Assembly: GCF_022695985.1 (NCBI RefSeq)
Contig: NZ_JAAPBF010000027.1
Location: 1 to 57,506 of the forward strand
DNA length: 57,506 nt
Reading direction: 5' to 3'
Origin: Streptomyces sp. NP-1717
GTDB taxonomy: Bacteria > Actinomycetota > Actinomycetes > Streptomycetales > Streptomycetaceae
Both the position numbers and the translations under genes were made by a program. Shown here one piece after another: positions 8,454 to 16,967 of the stretch (position 1 is the first letter of the stretch; the number at the start of each line of letters is the position of its first letter). Below the pieces are notes generated by a model. That model saw nothing but the letters and a program-made list of their open reading frames with translations, was not told where the DNA came from and ran no database searches.

Positions 8454-9616
8454 ACCCCCTCCTCGTCCACCGTCTTGACGCCCGCGTCGATGTCCTGGTC
8501 CGCGTCGAGCCCGAAGGTGTGCGCGGGGTTCCAGTGCAGGACGACCTCGGCCCCGGGAGCGAGTCGGCCGTCGCGCTCGATGTTCTGCGCGTACACCTCC
8601 AACTCCGCGCAGACGGGGCTGTCGATGACGTACTGGGTCGAGACCCCGATGAAGCTGGAGTCCACGATGCGCCCGGTGATCCGGTTGCGGCCGGCGGGGA
8701 TGGAGCCCGCGTCGTCCGCGTGCGCGAGGGATATCTTCTCGGGGCGCACACCGACGAGCAGCCGGCCGCCGTCCGTCACCCGCGCCGTGCAGCGGTCGGC
8801 GGGCAGCCTCAGCTTCACGCCGGCCGACGTCACCACCAGTTCGTCGCCGGTCCTCTCCGCGACGTCGGCCTCGATGAGGTTGGACGTGCCGAGGAAGTTG
8901 GCCACGAAGGTGGTCTGCGGGTTCTCGTACAGCTCCGCCGGCGCGCCCAGTTGCTCGACCCGCCCCGCGTTCATCACGGCGACCGTGTCGGCCATCGTCA
9001 TGGCCTCCTCCTGGTCGTGCGTGACGTGCACGAAGGTGATGCCGACCTCCGTCTGGATGCGCTTGAGCTCCAGCTGCATCTGGCGGCGCAGCTTGAGGTC
9101 GAGCGCGCCGAGGGGTTCGTCGAGCAGCAGCACCTTCGGATGGTTGATGAGCGCGCGGGCCACGGCGACGCGCTGCTGCTGGCCGCCGGAGAGCTGGTGC
9201 GGCTTGCGCTTCGCGTAGTCACCGAGCTGCACGAGGTCGAGCATGTCGCCGACCTGCTTCTTCACCGACTTGATGCCCCGACGGCGCAGGCCGAAGGCGA
9301 CGTTCTCGTAGATGTCGAGGTGCGGGAAGAGCGCATAGCTCTGGAAGACGGTGTTGACGGGGCGCTTGTGCGGCGGCAGACCGGTGACGTCACGGTCGCC
9401 GAGGAAGACCGATCCGGTGGTGGGGTCCTCCAGGCCGGCGATCATCCGCAGCGTGGTGGTCTTGCCGCAGCCCGAGGCACCGAGGAGGGCGAAGAAGGAG
9501 CCTTCGGGGACGGTGAGGTCGAGGGGTTTCACGGCGTGGAAGGAGCCGTACGACTTGCTTATCCCGGTGAGGCGGACGTCGTCGCCGCCCCGGTCGGTGG
9601 ATGCGGTCTCAGTCAT
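8450..9616 (-). CDS. potA: polyamine-type ABC transporter ATPase (PotA-like)
   Basis: This 388-residue ATPase drives the importer. The Walker A motif is GASGCGKTT, the Q-loop lies in FQSYALFPHL, the signature is LSGGQQQRVAVARAL, Walker B is VLLLDEPLGALD and the switch His is in VTHDQEEA. The C-terminal part (about 240-388) forms the regulatory TOBE-type domain usual in PotA. ATG 9616 is taken as the start because the protein then begins directly before the nucleotide-binding domain; upstream in-frame sequence is Pro/Arg-rich and looks like shadow. No strong ribosome binding site is visible. Confidence 0.87.
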   Translation of the reverse strand: MTETASTDRGGDDVRLTGISKSYGSFHAVKPLDLTVPEGSFFALLGASGCGKTTTLRMIAGLEDPTTGSVFLGDRDVTGLPPHKRPVNTVFQSYALFPHLDIYENVAFGLRRRGIKSVKKQVGDMLDLVQLGDYAKRKPHQLSGGQQQRVAVARALINHPKVLLLDEPLGALDLKLRRQMQLELKRIQTEVGITFVHVTHDQEEAMTMADTVAVMNAGRVEQLGAPAELYENPQTTFVANFLGTSNLIEADVAERTGDELVVTSAGVKLRLPADRCTARVTDGGRLLVGVRPEKISLAHADDAGSIPAGRNRITGRIVDSSFIGVSTQYVIDSPVCAELEVYAQNIERDGRLAPGAEVVLHWNPAHTFGLDADQDIDAGVKTVDEEGV

Positions 9617-9722
9617 GGGTAACGATCCCGGGGGCTTGGGAGGAGAGGAACGGGGCGGACGGGGCCTCTGGGACCCCTGCGGCCGTACGACCCGGTGGTC
9701 CGGTCGGCCGGCCGGCTGCGGC

Positions 9723-10970
9723 CTAGGCGCCGATGAGCTTGGCGAACTTCTCTTCGTACGCCGTCTCTTCCTCACTGCTCAGTGAGCGGAAGGCGTGGGA
9801 CTTCGAGGCCATCTCCGCGTCCGGGAGGATCAGCGGATTGGACGCCATCGACTCGTCGATCTTCGCGAGCTCCGGACGGACGCCCTCGACGGGGCAGACG
9901 TAGTTGATGTAGGCCGCGAGCTGCGCGGCGACGGGAAGCTCGTAGTAGTGGTCGATGAGCTTCTCGGCGTTGGTCTTGTGCCGTGCTTTCGCCGGTACGA
10001 GCAGATTGTCGCTGGAGATCATGTAACCGCTCTCCGGGATGGCGAACTGGACGTCCGGGTTGTCCGCCTGGAGCTGCACGATGTCACCGGCCCAGGCGAC
10101 GCAGGCCGCGATGTCGCCCTTGCTGAGGTCCGCCGTGTAGTCGTTGCCGGTGAAGCGGCGGATCTGCTTCTTGTCCACGGCCTTCTGAATACGGGCGACG
10201 GCACCGTCGAAGTCGTCGTCGGAGAACGACGCCGGGTCCTTGCCCATGTCGAGCAGGGTCAGCCCGACGGAGTCGCGCATCTCGGAGAGGAACGACACCC
10301 GCCCCTTGAGGTCCGGGTCGTCGAGCAGTTGCGACACGGACTCGATCTTGCGGCCCCCCGTCGCCTTCGTGTTGTAGGCGATGACGGAGGGGATACCGGT
10401 CCACGGATAGGTGTAAGCGCGCCCCGGATCCCAGTCGGGCGAGCGGAACTGCTGGGACAGATTCGCGAACGCGTGGGGCAAGTTGGCGGGATCGAGCTTC
10501 TGCGCCCAGCCGAGCCGGATGATGCGGGCGGCGAGCCAGTCGGTGACGCAGATCAGATCGCGCCCCGTGTCCTGGCCGGCCGCGAGCTGCGGCTGGATCT
10601 TGCCGAAGAACTCGACGTTGTCGTTGATGTCCGCCGTGTACTTCACCTGGATCCCGGTGCGCTTCGTGAACGCGTCCAGGGTGGGATAGTCCTTCTCGTT
10701 CTCGCTGACGTCCATGTACTCGGTCCAGTTGGAGAAGACGACGCGCTTCTCCTTCGCCGAGTGGTCGGTGGACGCCGGGCCGTCGCCCTCCCTCTTCGCG
10801 GGCGGGATCCCACAGGCCGCAAGACCTGCCGCGCCGCCGATCGTGAGCGCCCCGGCGCCGGTGGCACGCAGCAGCGAACGGCGGCTGAGCGCGCCTCTGC
10901 CGTTGCTGAGGCTACGGCGCGTCGCGGCTATCTGGGCCGCCGAGAGACGGTCGGGCTCGTACTGCTCCAT
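9723..10970 (-). CDS. potD: polyamine-binding lipoprotein of the ABC transporter (PotD-like), Tat-type signal
   Basis: This 415-residue extracellular substrate-binding protein has a signal that combines a twin-arginine motif (SRRSLLRA, Arg30-Arg31) with a lipobox ending LAAC (Cys53). This suggests export folded through Tat followed by lipid anchoring. The mature part opens with RVVFSNWTEYMD, the usual first strand of spermidine/putrescine-binding proteins, and shows the conserved YPWTGIPSVIAYN block. It lies between an aldehyde dehydrogenase upstream and the ATPase downstream, separated by 38 and 106 nt. Putrescine or a related amine is the likely ligand, from family and context. Confidence 0.87.
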   Translation of the reverse strand: MEQYEPDRLSAAQIAATRRSLSNGRGALSRRSLLRATGAGALTIGGAAGLAACGIPPAKREGDGPASTDHSAKEKRVVFSNWTEYMDVSENEKDYPTLDAFTKRTGIQVKYTADINDNVEFFGKIQPQLAAGQDTGRDLICVTDWLAARIIRLGWAQKLDPANLPHAFANLSQQFRSPDWDPGRAYTYPWTGIPSVIAYNTKATGGRKIESVSQLLDDPDLKGRVSFLSEMRDSVGLTLLDMGKDPASFSDDDFDGAVARIQKAVDKKQIRRFTGNDYTADLSKGDIAACVAWAGDIVQLQADNPDVQFAIPESGYMISSDNLLVPAKARHKTNAEKLIDHYYELPVAAQLAAYINYVCPVEGVRPELAKIDESMASNPLILPDAEMASKSHAFRSLSSEEETAYEEKFAKLIGA

Positions 10971-11008
10971 GGGCGGTGCCCTTTCGGGTGAGGAGAGGGA
11001 GAGAAGAG

Positions 11009-12574
11009 TTAGAGACGGTCCCCGAAAATCGTGCGGTGCCAGTCCTTCCTGACGGCCGCGGTGTTGTCGTACATCACATGCTTGACCTGTGTGTACTCCT
11101 CGAACGAGTACGCCGACATGTCTTTTCCGTAACCACTCGACTTGTAGCCGCCGTGCGGCATCTCGCTGATGATCGGGATGTGGTCGTTCACCCAGACACA
11201 GCCGGCCTTGATCTCGCGGGTGGCGCGCCCCGTGCGGTACACGTCGCGGCTCCATACGGAGGCCGCGAGGCCGTACGGGGTGTCGTTGGCGAGGCGGATG
11301 CCCTCGTCGTCGGAGTCGAAGGGCAGGACGACCAGGACGGGGCCGAAGATCTCGGACTGGACGATCTCGCTGTCCTGGGCGGCGTCCACGACGAGCGTGG
11401 GGCGGTAGTAAGCACCGTCGGCGAGGCCGGCGCGCACCGTGCCGCCGCTCTGCGGGGCGTGGCCGTCCGGATCGAAGCTGTCGGGCGCACCGCCCCCGGT
11501 GACGACCCGGGCGTATCCGCGCGCCCGGTCGACGATCCCGGCGACCCGGTCGCGGTGCGCGTGCGAGATCAGCGGCCCCATGTCCGTCGACGGGGCGAAC
11601 GGGTCACCGAGGCGCACCGTCTCCATGAGCGCCGCGACGGCGCTCACGAAGGCGTCGTACAGCGGGCGCTGGACGTAGGCGCGGGTGGCGGCCGTACAGT
11701 CCTGCCCCGTGTTGATGAGCGAGCCCGCGACGGCGCCCTGGACGGCGGCCTCCAGATCGGCGTCGTCGAAGACGAGGAACGGTGCCTTGCCGCCGAGTTC
11801 CAGATGCAGCCGCTTGACGGTCGCGGTGGCGATCTCGGCGACGCGCTTGCCGACGGCGGTGGAGCCGGTGAAGGAGGTCATGACGACGTCGGGGTGGCCG
11901 ACGAGGCGCTCCCCCGCGTCGGCGCCCGCCCCGTTGACGATGTTGATCACGCCGTCGGGGATGCCCGCCTCCTGTGCCGCCTGGGCGAACATCAGCGAGG
12001 TGAAGGGCGTCAACTCGGAGGGCTTGAGCACGATCGTGTTGCCCGCGGCGACCGCCGGAAGGATCTTCCAGGCGGCCATCTGAAGCGGATAGTTCCAGGG
12101 GGCGATGGAGCCGACCACGCCGATCGGCTCGCGTCGTACGTAGGAGGTGTGGTCGCCGCTGTACTCCCCTGCGGACGCGCCTTCCAGATGACGGGCCGCG
12201 CCCGCGAAGAAGGCGGCGTTGTCGACGGTTCCCGGAACGTCGAACTCCGTGGACAGCTTGATCGGCTTGCCGCACTGGGCCGACTCGGCCTCCGCGAACT
12301 CCGTGGCCCGATCGGCGAGTACGGCGGCGAAACGGTGCAGCGCGTCGGAACGCTCCCCCGGGGTTGCGCCGGCCCAGCCCGGATACGCCGCGAGCGCCGC
12401 GGCCACGGCCGCGTCGACATCGGCCACGCCCGCCAGTTCGTACGTGAGCAGTTCCTCGCCCGTCGCAGGGTCGATTACGGCGTGCGTACGGCCCGAGGTG
12501 CCGGGACGCAGCCGCCCGCCGATGAACTGCGCACCGTCCGCGAAACGGTCCCGTGCGGGGAAGCGGTTGCCCAT
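11009..12574 (-). CDS. NAD-dependent aldehyde dehydrogenase, probably gamma-aminobutyraldehyde dehydrogenase
   Basis: This 521-residue aldehyde dehydrogenase has the catalytic Glu block LELGGKAPFLVF and the nucleophilic Cys block NTGQDCTAATR. APWNYPLQMAAWK and VLKPSELTPF line the cofactor site. It most resembles gamma-aminobutyraldehyde/betaine-aldehyde dehydrogenases, which make GABA from 4-aminobutanal. As first gene of the transporter/oxidoreductase operon it would complete putrescine to GABA conversion, which gabT at the left edge could then use. GGAGG precedes ATG 12574. It is paralogous to the enzyme at 16968-18416. Confidence 0.87.
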   Translation of the reverse strand: MGNRFPARDRFADGAQFIGGRLRPGTSGRTHAVIDPATGEELLTYELAGVADVDAAVAAALAAYPGWAGATPGERSDALHRFAAVLADRATEFAEAESAQCGKPIKLSTEFDVPGTVDNAAFFAGAARHLEGASAGEYSGDHTSYVRREPIGVVGSIAPWNYPLQMAAWKILPAVAAGNTIVLKPSELTPFTSLMFAQAAQEAGIPDGVINIVNGAGADAGERLVGHPDVVMTSFTGSTAVGKRVAEIATATVKRLHLELGGKAPFLVFDDADLEAAVQGAVAGSLINTGQDCTAATRAYVQRPLYDAFVSAVAALMETVRLGDPFAPSTDMGPLISHAHRDRVAGIVDRARGYARVVTGGGAPDSFDPDGHAPQSGGTVRAGLADGAYYRPTLVVDAAQDSEIVQSEIFGPVLVVLPFDSDDEGIRLANDTPYGLAASVWSRDVYRTGRATREIKAGCVWVNDHIPIISEMPHGGYKSSGYGKDMSAYSFEEYTQVKHVMYDNTAAVRKDWHRTIFGDRL

Positions 12575-12646
12575 GGCGCCCTCCGTGTTCCGGCTGTCGC
12601 CCAGTCGTTCCGACGCCGTGGCTGTTGTTCTGGCTTGAATTGAGTG

Positions 12647-12693
12647 CCGATACTGACAGAGCACGGGGCGTCCAACAAGTGATTCCGTTGTTG
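12647..12693 (-). promoter_or_regulatory. candidate promoter and inverted repeat upstream of the polyamine operon
   Basis: On the minus strand TTGGAC (12675-12670) and TATCGG (12652-12647) are separated by 17 nt, about 70 nt before the aldehyde dehydrogenase start. Overlapping the -35 edge is an inverted repeat CAACAA-N9-TTGTTG (12673-12693), which could be an operator. The -10 lacks the final T, so the promoter call is moderate. Confidence 0.4.
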
Positions 12694-12788
12694 CCTTTTG
12701 GTTACGCGACGGAATCGGTTGACCATGTGTCGCCGCATCGCCCTGATCGGCATACGGACTGTCAGTGGTGGCTGCCAGACTCGCGTGC

Positions 12789-13355
12789 ATGGGGATGATC
12801 ACGGCTGCCGAGCTGATCGACCGTACGGGTCGCGGCGAGAGGTTCAAATATCTGCACTTCTGGGGTCACGCCCCGCGGCGCGACGGCGTCATCGGCGCGA
12901 GCTGTCTCAGCCAGTGGTGGCAGTCGCCGTTCGCGGTCGACGGGGTTGAGTACGCGACGGCGGAGCACTGGATGATGGCGTCCAAGGCCCGGCTCTTCGA
13001 CGACGCGGAGGCGGAGCGGACGGCTCTGGCCGCCGCCGGTCCGGCGTTGGCGAAGAAGGCGGGGCGGCTGGTGCGGGGGTTCGACGAGGCCGTATGGGAG
13101 CGAGAGCGGTCCGGCATCGTCGTGGAAGGAAGCGTTCACAAGTTCCGGCAGGACGAGCGGCTGCGCGAGTACCTCCTGGGCACCGGCGACCGGGTCCTCG
13201 TCGAGGCCAGCCCGATGGACCGGATCTGGGGCATCGGGCTGGCCGCGGACGACGAGAGGGCGCAGGATCCGGCGCGCTGGCGTGGGATCAATCTGCTGGG
13301 CTTCGCTCTCATGGAGGCGCGTGAACGGCTCCGCGCGGAGGTGGCGGGCACCTGA
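12789..13355 (+). CDS. NADAR-family protein (YbiA-like N-glycosidase)
   Basis: This 188-residue soluble protein matches the NADAR family. Visible hallmarks are the FLHFWGH-like start (KYLHFWG), the LSQWW block, EYATAEHWMMASKARLF, and the C-terminal RWRGINLLGFALMEAR. Family members cleave N-glycosidic bonds, either of riboflavin-pathway intermediates (YbiA) or of ADP-ribose on guanine in toxin-antitoxin settings. No ADP-ribosyltransferase toxin gene is next to it, so a housekeeping or damage-control role is more likely. The start could be ATG 12789 or ATG 12795. It diverges from the polyamine operon. Confidence 0.8.
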   Translation: MGMITAAELIDRTGRGERFKYLHFWGHAPRRDGVIGASCLSQWWQSPFAVDGVEYATAEHWMMASKARLFDDAEAERTALAAAGPALAKKAGRLVRGFDEAVWERERSGIVVEGSVHKFRQDERLREYLLGTGDRVLVEASPMDRIWGIGLAADDERAQDPARWRGINLLGFALMEARERLRAEVAGT

Positions 13356-13448
13356 ACGTCGTTCCGGCCGCCTTGTCCCGCGCCGACTGCCTCGCCGACC
13401 GTCCCACCGGCCGCCGAACGGGGCGCGGCGCGACACGTACCGGCGTGA

Positions 13449-14183
13449 TCAGCGGGCGGCGTGATCAGTGGCGGTGTCCACGAGAAGCATGGCGGAGTAG
13501 CCGTCGGTGCCGCTGTCGTAGTCGTTGTTGTTCTCGTCATTGATCGCGTCGGTGATGCCCCAGACGATCAGACCGATGACGACCGCGCCGATGACGATCC
13601 CGATGGTCCCCGTGATGATTCCGGAGAGCGCCTGACCACCGTTGGTGGCCTCACCCCGCTCGGCGCGCTTCCTGCCGACGACGCCGAAGATCACGGCGAG
13701 GATGCCCAGAACGATGCCGACGACGCCGTACAGGCAGAAGAGACAGATCGAGAGGATGCCGAGCGTCATCGCGGCGACGCCCATGCCGTTCGCGGGGCCT
13801 GGCTGCCAGCCGCCCTGCCCGTACCCGGGATAGCCGGGGTATCCCGGGTACCCGGGATAGGACGCGCCGGGGTACGGGGTGGCCACGGGCGCGCTCGGGT
13901 AGCCGTACGGACCGGAAGTCGCCGGGGCCGGCCCCCCGGGGGCTATCGGCGGCGGCGGTACGGCTCGGGGCCCGGCGCCCGGGGCGGCAGCGGCGCTGGG
14001 ATGCGGCCCCGCGACGGGCATCGACGTGACGGTCGACTGATCGTGAACGGGCGTGACCGGCGGCTGGTCCTGGACGGGGCCCGACGCCTGCGCCGGCTTG
14101 TCCAACGGCACCCGGCGCTCCGGCGGCGCCCACGGGTCGCTCGGCTCGTTGGCGCCCGGTGGCTGCGCACTGCTGTCTGACAT
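13449..14183 (-). CDS. proline-rich membrane protein with DUF4190-like C-terminal domain
   Basis: This 244-residue protein has a long Pro/Gly/Ala-rich N-terminal half ending in a tandem YPG repeat (about residues 105-118). Two membrane helices follow (about 135-163 and 180-205), separated by a short basic loop GRKRAERGEATNGG. That is the DUF4190 arrangement, in which the loop links two helices. The C terminus is acidic and Asn-rich. Function is unknown; such proteins are common in Streptomyces. ATG 14183 follows a GGGGGAGG site. It diverges from the deaminase gene. Confidence 0.75.
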   Translation of the reverse strand: MSDSSAQPPGANEPSDPWAPPERRVPLDKPAQASGPVQDQPPVTPVHDQSTVTSMPVAGPHPSAAAAPGAGPRAVPPPPIAPGGPAPATSGPYGYPSAPVATPYPGASYPGYPGYPGYPGYGQGGWQPGPANGMGVAAMTLGILSICLFCLYGVVGIVLGILAVIFGVVGRKRAERGEATNGGQALSGIITGTIGIVIGAVVIGLIVWGITDAINDENNNDYDSGTDGYSAMLLVDTATDHAAR

Positions 14184-14344
14184 GGTCCTCCCCCATCGAT
14201 ATTCCGTCATGCTAAGGCCTCTGCCGGACGCGCCGTCCGCCCCGCCTACGATGGCTCCCGACCGGTAAAGCCCTGGGCAGGGGGATGTCCTGCCCGGCGG
14301 ACGGCGACATCCTTTCCGCCGCCGCTCAGCACGCGGAGGACCCG

Positions 14345-15370
14345 ATGACCGACCTTCATCCCTTCATCGCAGGGCTGCCCAAGGCCGAACTGCATGTCCA
14401 TCACGTCGGCTCGGCCTCGCCCCGTATCGTGTCCGAACTGGCGGCCAGGCACCCCGGGTCCAAGGTGCCGACCGACCCCGAGGCGCTGGCCGACTACTTC
14501 GTCTTCACCGATTTCGCGCACTTCATCGACGTCTACCTCTCCGTCGTGGATCTGCTGCGTACCCCGGAGGACGTCAGGCTGCTGACGTTCGAGATCGCCC
14601 GCGACATGGCGCGGCAGAACATCCGCTACGCCGAGCTGACGATCACGCCCTTCAGCTCGACCCGGCGCGGCATCCCCGCCGAGGCCTTCATGGAAGCGAT
14701 CGAGGACGCCCGCAAGTCGGCCGAGGCCGAGTTCGGAGTCGTACTGCGGTGGTGCTTCGACATCCCCGGCGAGGCCGGTCTGGAGGCCGCGGACGAGACT
14801 CTGCGGCTCGCCGTCGACCTCCGCCCGGAGGGGCTGGTGTCCTTCGGTCTCGGCGGGCCGGAAATCGGCGTGCCGCGGCCCCAGTTCAAACCCCACTTCG
14901 ACCGGGTGATCGCCGAGGGACTGCACTCCGTACCGCACGCCGGCGAGACGACGGGCCCCGGAACGGTGTGGGACGCGCTGAAGGAACTGCGCGCCGAACG
15001 GATCGGTCACGGCATCAGCTCCGCCCAGGACACGGAGTTGATGGCGTACCTCGCCGAGAACCGCGTCCCTCTGGAGGTCTGCCCCACCTCCAACATCGCC
15101 ACGCGGGCTGTCACCGACATCGAACTGCACCCGATAAGGACACTCGTCTCGGCGGGCGTGCTCGTGACGGTCAACAGCGACGACCCGCCCATGTTCGGCA
15201 CCGACCTCAACAAGGAGTACGCCGTCGCGGCGCGGCTGCTGGAGCTGGACGAGCGAGGGGTGGCGGAGCTCGCGAAGGGCGCGGTCGAGGCGTCGTTCCT
15301 CGACCAGGCCGGCAAGAACCGGCTGACCGGCGAGATCGACACGTACACCGCGCAGTGGCTCGCCACGTGA
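14345..15370 (+). CDS. adenosine-deaminase-family enzyme, probably 6-aminodeoxyfutalosine deaminase
   Basis: This 341-residue metal-dependent deaminase of the COG1816 group has the metal ligands HVHHVGS (in place of HLHLDGS of true adenosine deaminases), the HAGET motif (His plus catalytic Glu), IGHGI and VNSDDPPMF. From memory, the S. avermitilis protein Sav2595 of this group deaminates 6-aminodeoxyfutalosine in the futalosine route to menaquinone, not adenosine, and lies in the equivalent chromosomal region. The variant HxHHxG motif and that synteny make the same role likely here. The start is ATG 14345, preceded by GGAGGA. The stop overlaps the next gene's start as GTGA. Confidence 0.8.
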   Translation: MTDLHPFIAGLPKAELHVHHVGSASPRIVSELAARHPGSKVPTDPEALADYFVFTDFAHFIDVYLSVVDLLRTPEDVRLLTFEIARDMARQNIRYAELTITPFSSTRRGIPAEAFMEAIEDARKSAEAEFGVVLRWCFDIPGEAGLEAADETLRLAVDLRPEGLVSFGLGGPEIGVPRPQFKPHFDRVIAEGLHSVPHAGETTGPGTVWDALKELRAERIGHGISSAQDTELMAYLAENRVPLEVCPTSNIATRAVTDIELHPIRTLVSAGVLVTVNSDDPPMFGTDLNKEYAVAARLLELDERGVAELAKGAVEASFLDQAGKNRLTGEIDTYTAQWLAT

Positions 15371-16122
15371 CGGCCGCACGGGGCGGCGCCGATGGTGTCG
15401 GCGACGCGCTGCTGCGCTCCGTCGTGGCCGTGGGGCACCGGGGAGATCCGTACCGCGTCCGGGAGAACACCCTGCCTTCGGTCCGCTCCGCCCTGGAACG
15501 GGGCGCGGACGCCGTGGAGATCGACGTACGGGTCACGCGTGACGGGGTGCCCGTCCTGCTGCACGACTCCTCGCTGAAACGGCTCTGGGGGCATGACCGG
15601 GCGGTCGCGGAGGTCACCCACGCCGAGTTGCGCACCCTGACACAGGGCGGCGTGCCGGCGCTCCAAGAGGTGCTGGCGGCGTCGGCGGTGGCGGACGCGC
15701 GGCTCATGATCGATCTGCCCAGCGCCACGGCGGCGACGGTGCGCGCGGTGGTCGGGGCGGTGCGCGACTGCGGCGCGGCGGACCGGGTGTACTACTGCGC
15801 GGGCGCGGACGCGATGCTCGCGGTGCGTGACGCCGACCCGGACGCCGAGATCGCGATGACGTGGCTGTCGTTGGCCCCACCGCGCCCCGTACTACTCGAA
15901 GCGGTACGGCCCCGCTGGCTCAACTACCGCTTCGGTCTGGTGAATCGGGAGCTGACGGAGCGGGTCCACCGCGACGGGATGCTGGTCTCCGCCTGGACGG
16001 CGGACACGGTGCGCAGCATGCGACTCCTGGTCGCGGCGGGAGTCGACTCGATCACCACCAATCGCATCGACGCGCTCGCGAAGATGCTGCGCTCCGGTCG
16101 ACCGGAGCGGCCGGAAGCATAG
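15367..16122 (+). CDS. glycerophosphodiester phosphodiesterase
   Basis: This 251-residue cytosolic enzyme has the family signature: HRGDPY (His general acid/base), ENT with the metal-binding Glu, then DAVEIDVRVTRDGVPVLLHD carrying the E-x-D metal pair and the second catalytic His. It hydrolyses deacylated phospholipids to glycerol-3-phosphate and an alcohol. The GTG start overlaps the deaminase stop by 4 bp, so it is translated only together with that gene. The pairing is metabolically unexpected. Confidence 0.88.
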   Translation: MTAARGGADGVGDALLRSVVAVGHRGDPYRVRENTLPSVRSALERGADAVEIDVRVTRDGVPVLLHDSSLKRLWGHDRAVAEVTHAELRTLTQGGVPALQEVLAASAVADARLMIDLPSATAATVRAVVGAVRDCGAADRVYYCAGADAMLAVRDADPDAEIAMTWLSLAPPRPVLLEAVRPRWLNYRFGLVNRELTERVHRDGMLVSAWTADTVRSMRLLVAAGVDSITTNRIDALAKMLRSGRPERPEA

Positions 16123-16156
16123 GTACGGCGGGAAAGTCGGACCCGTGGGACGCGGC

Positions 16157-16192
16157 CGGTCGGGCCGGGGGCCGGGGGCCGCGCCCCGACCG
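16157..16192. terminator. hairpin between convergent genes
   Basis: CGGTCGGG (16157-16164) pairs with CCCGACCG (16185-16192) around a 20-nt GC-rich loop. It lies between the converging glycerophosphodiesterase and HXXEE-type genes and can serve both strands. Confidence 0.55.
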
Positions 16193-16246
16193 AGGCCCGG
16201 CTTCCCGCCGTCGGCTCGCCCCAACTGCCGAAGACGGCGCGTGAGT

Positions 16247-16792
16247 TCAACGGGTCCCGACCACCGCGCGCGCGACAGCGTGCGAGATCGCGGTGGCGCC
16301 CGCCGCCAAGGCCAGTCCCAACGCGACATCGCGCGTCCGCGCCGACTTCAGTACCCCGGCCCGCCGCAGCCGCCCCCGCGCCCACAGCGTGAACGGCACG
16401 ACGACCAGCGGGGATGTGACGGAGCCGGGCGTGTACCCCCGTGCGGCGGCAGCTTGGGCGAGATGCACCAGACCGTGCAGTCCGAATCCGTCCAGCGCAC
16501 CCTGGTAGAAGCCCGACCGGCCCCCCGTACGGTGCCCCGCGACGGCCGCGGAGCCGACGAAGCCCGCCATCACCCCGACGGCCACCGCGAACTCACGGGG
16601 CTCCACGGCCTCCATCGCACTCCACACCGGCTCCGGCACGCCGGGGAAGCGCTTCCGCAGCGCGGGCAGGTTCTCGCGGATCCAGCCAGGCCCGGTGGCG
16701 AGTTCCTCGGCATCGTGCAGAACCCAGGCCGCCAGCAGCCCCAGCGTGACGGCGGGGCCCACCCGTTCGCCCTGTGCGCGTATGTCGCTCAT
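16247..16792 (-). CDS. HXXEE-type small membrane protein
   Basis: This 181-residue protein has an HDAEE motif in its first hydrophobic segment (about residues 26-30). It shows further hydrophobic stretches at about 68-85 and 105-135 and a second His-rich helix (GLHGLVHLAQ). This fits the HXXEE domain family, membrane proteins of unknown function whose conserved His and Glu could bind metal. ATG 16792 is used because AAGG stands eight bases upstream; the frame stays open to 16909 but that part lacks a start signal. Confidence 0.65.
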   Translation of the reverse strand: MSDIRAQGERVGPAVTLGLLAAWVLHDAEELATGPGWIRENLPALRKRFPGVPEPVWSAMEAVEPREFAVAVGVMAGFVGSAAVAGHRTGGRSGFYQGALDGFGLHGLVHLAQAAAARGYTPGSVTSPLVVVPFTLWARGRLRRAGVLKSARTRDVALGLALAAGATAISHAVARAVVGTR

Positions 16793-16967
16793 GTCCGCGA
16801 CCTTGTCAGACGTGGTCCACGACGGACGGGGCGGGGCACGGAACACCAGCGTGTCCGTACCCCGCCCCGGGGAAAGCAACTCGGGCGACCTGTTCGCGAG
16901 TTGAGGCACCGACGCGCCTGTCCCGTCGCGGCGACACCCGTCGATCCGGGCCGTCAGCCCTCGTACC

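Noticed and set aside
13800..13865. Tandem short repeats resembling a small CRISPR-like or satellite array
   Set aside because: They encode the in-frame Tyr-Pro-Gly repeat of the DUF4190-like protein and have no spacers.
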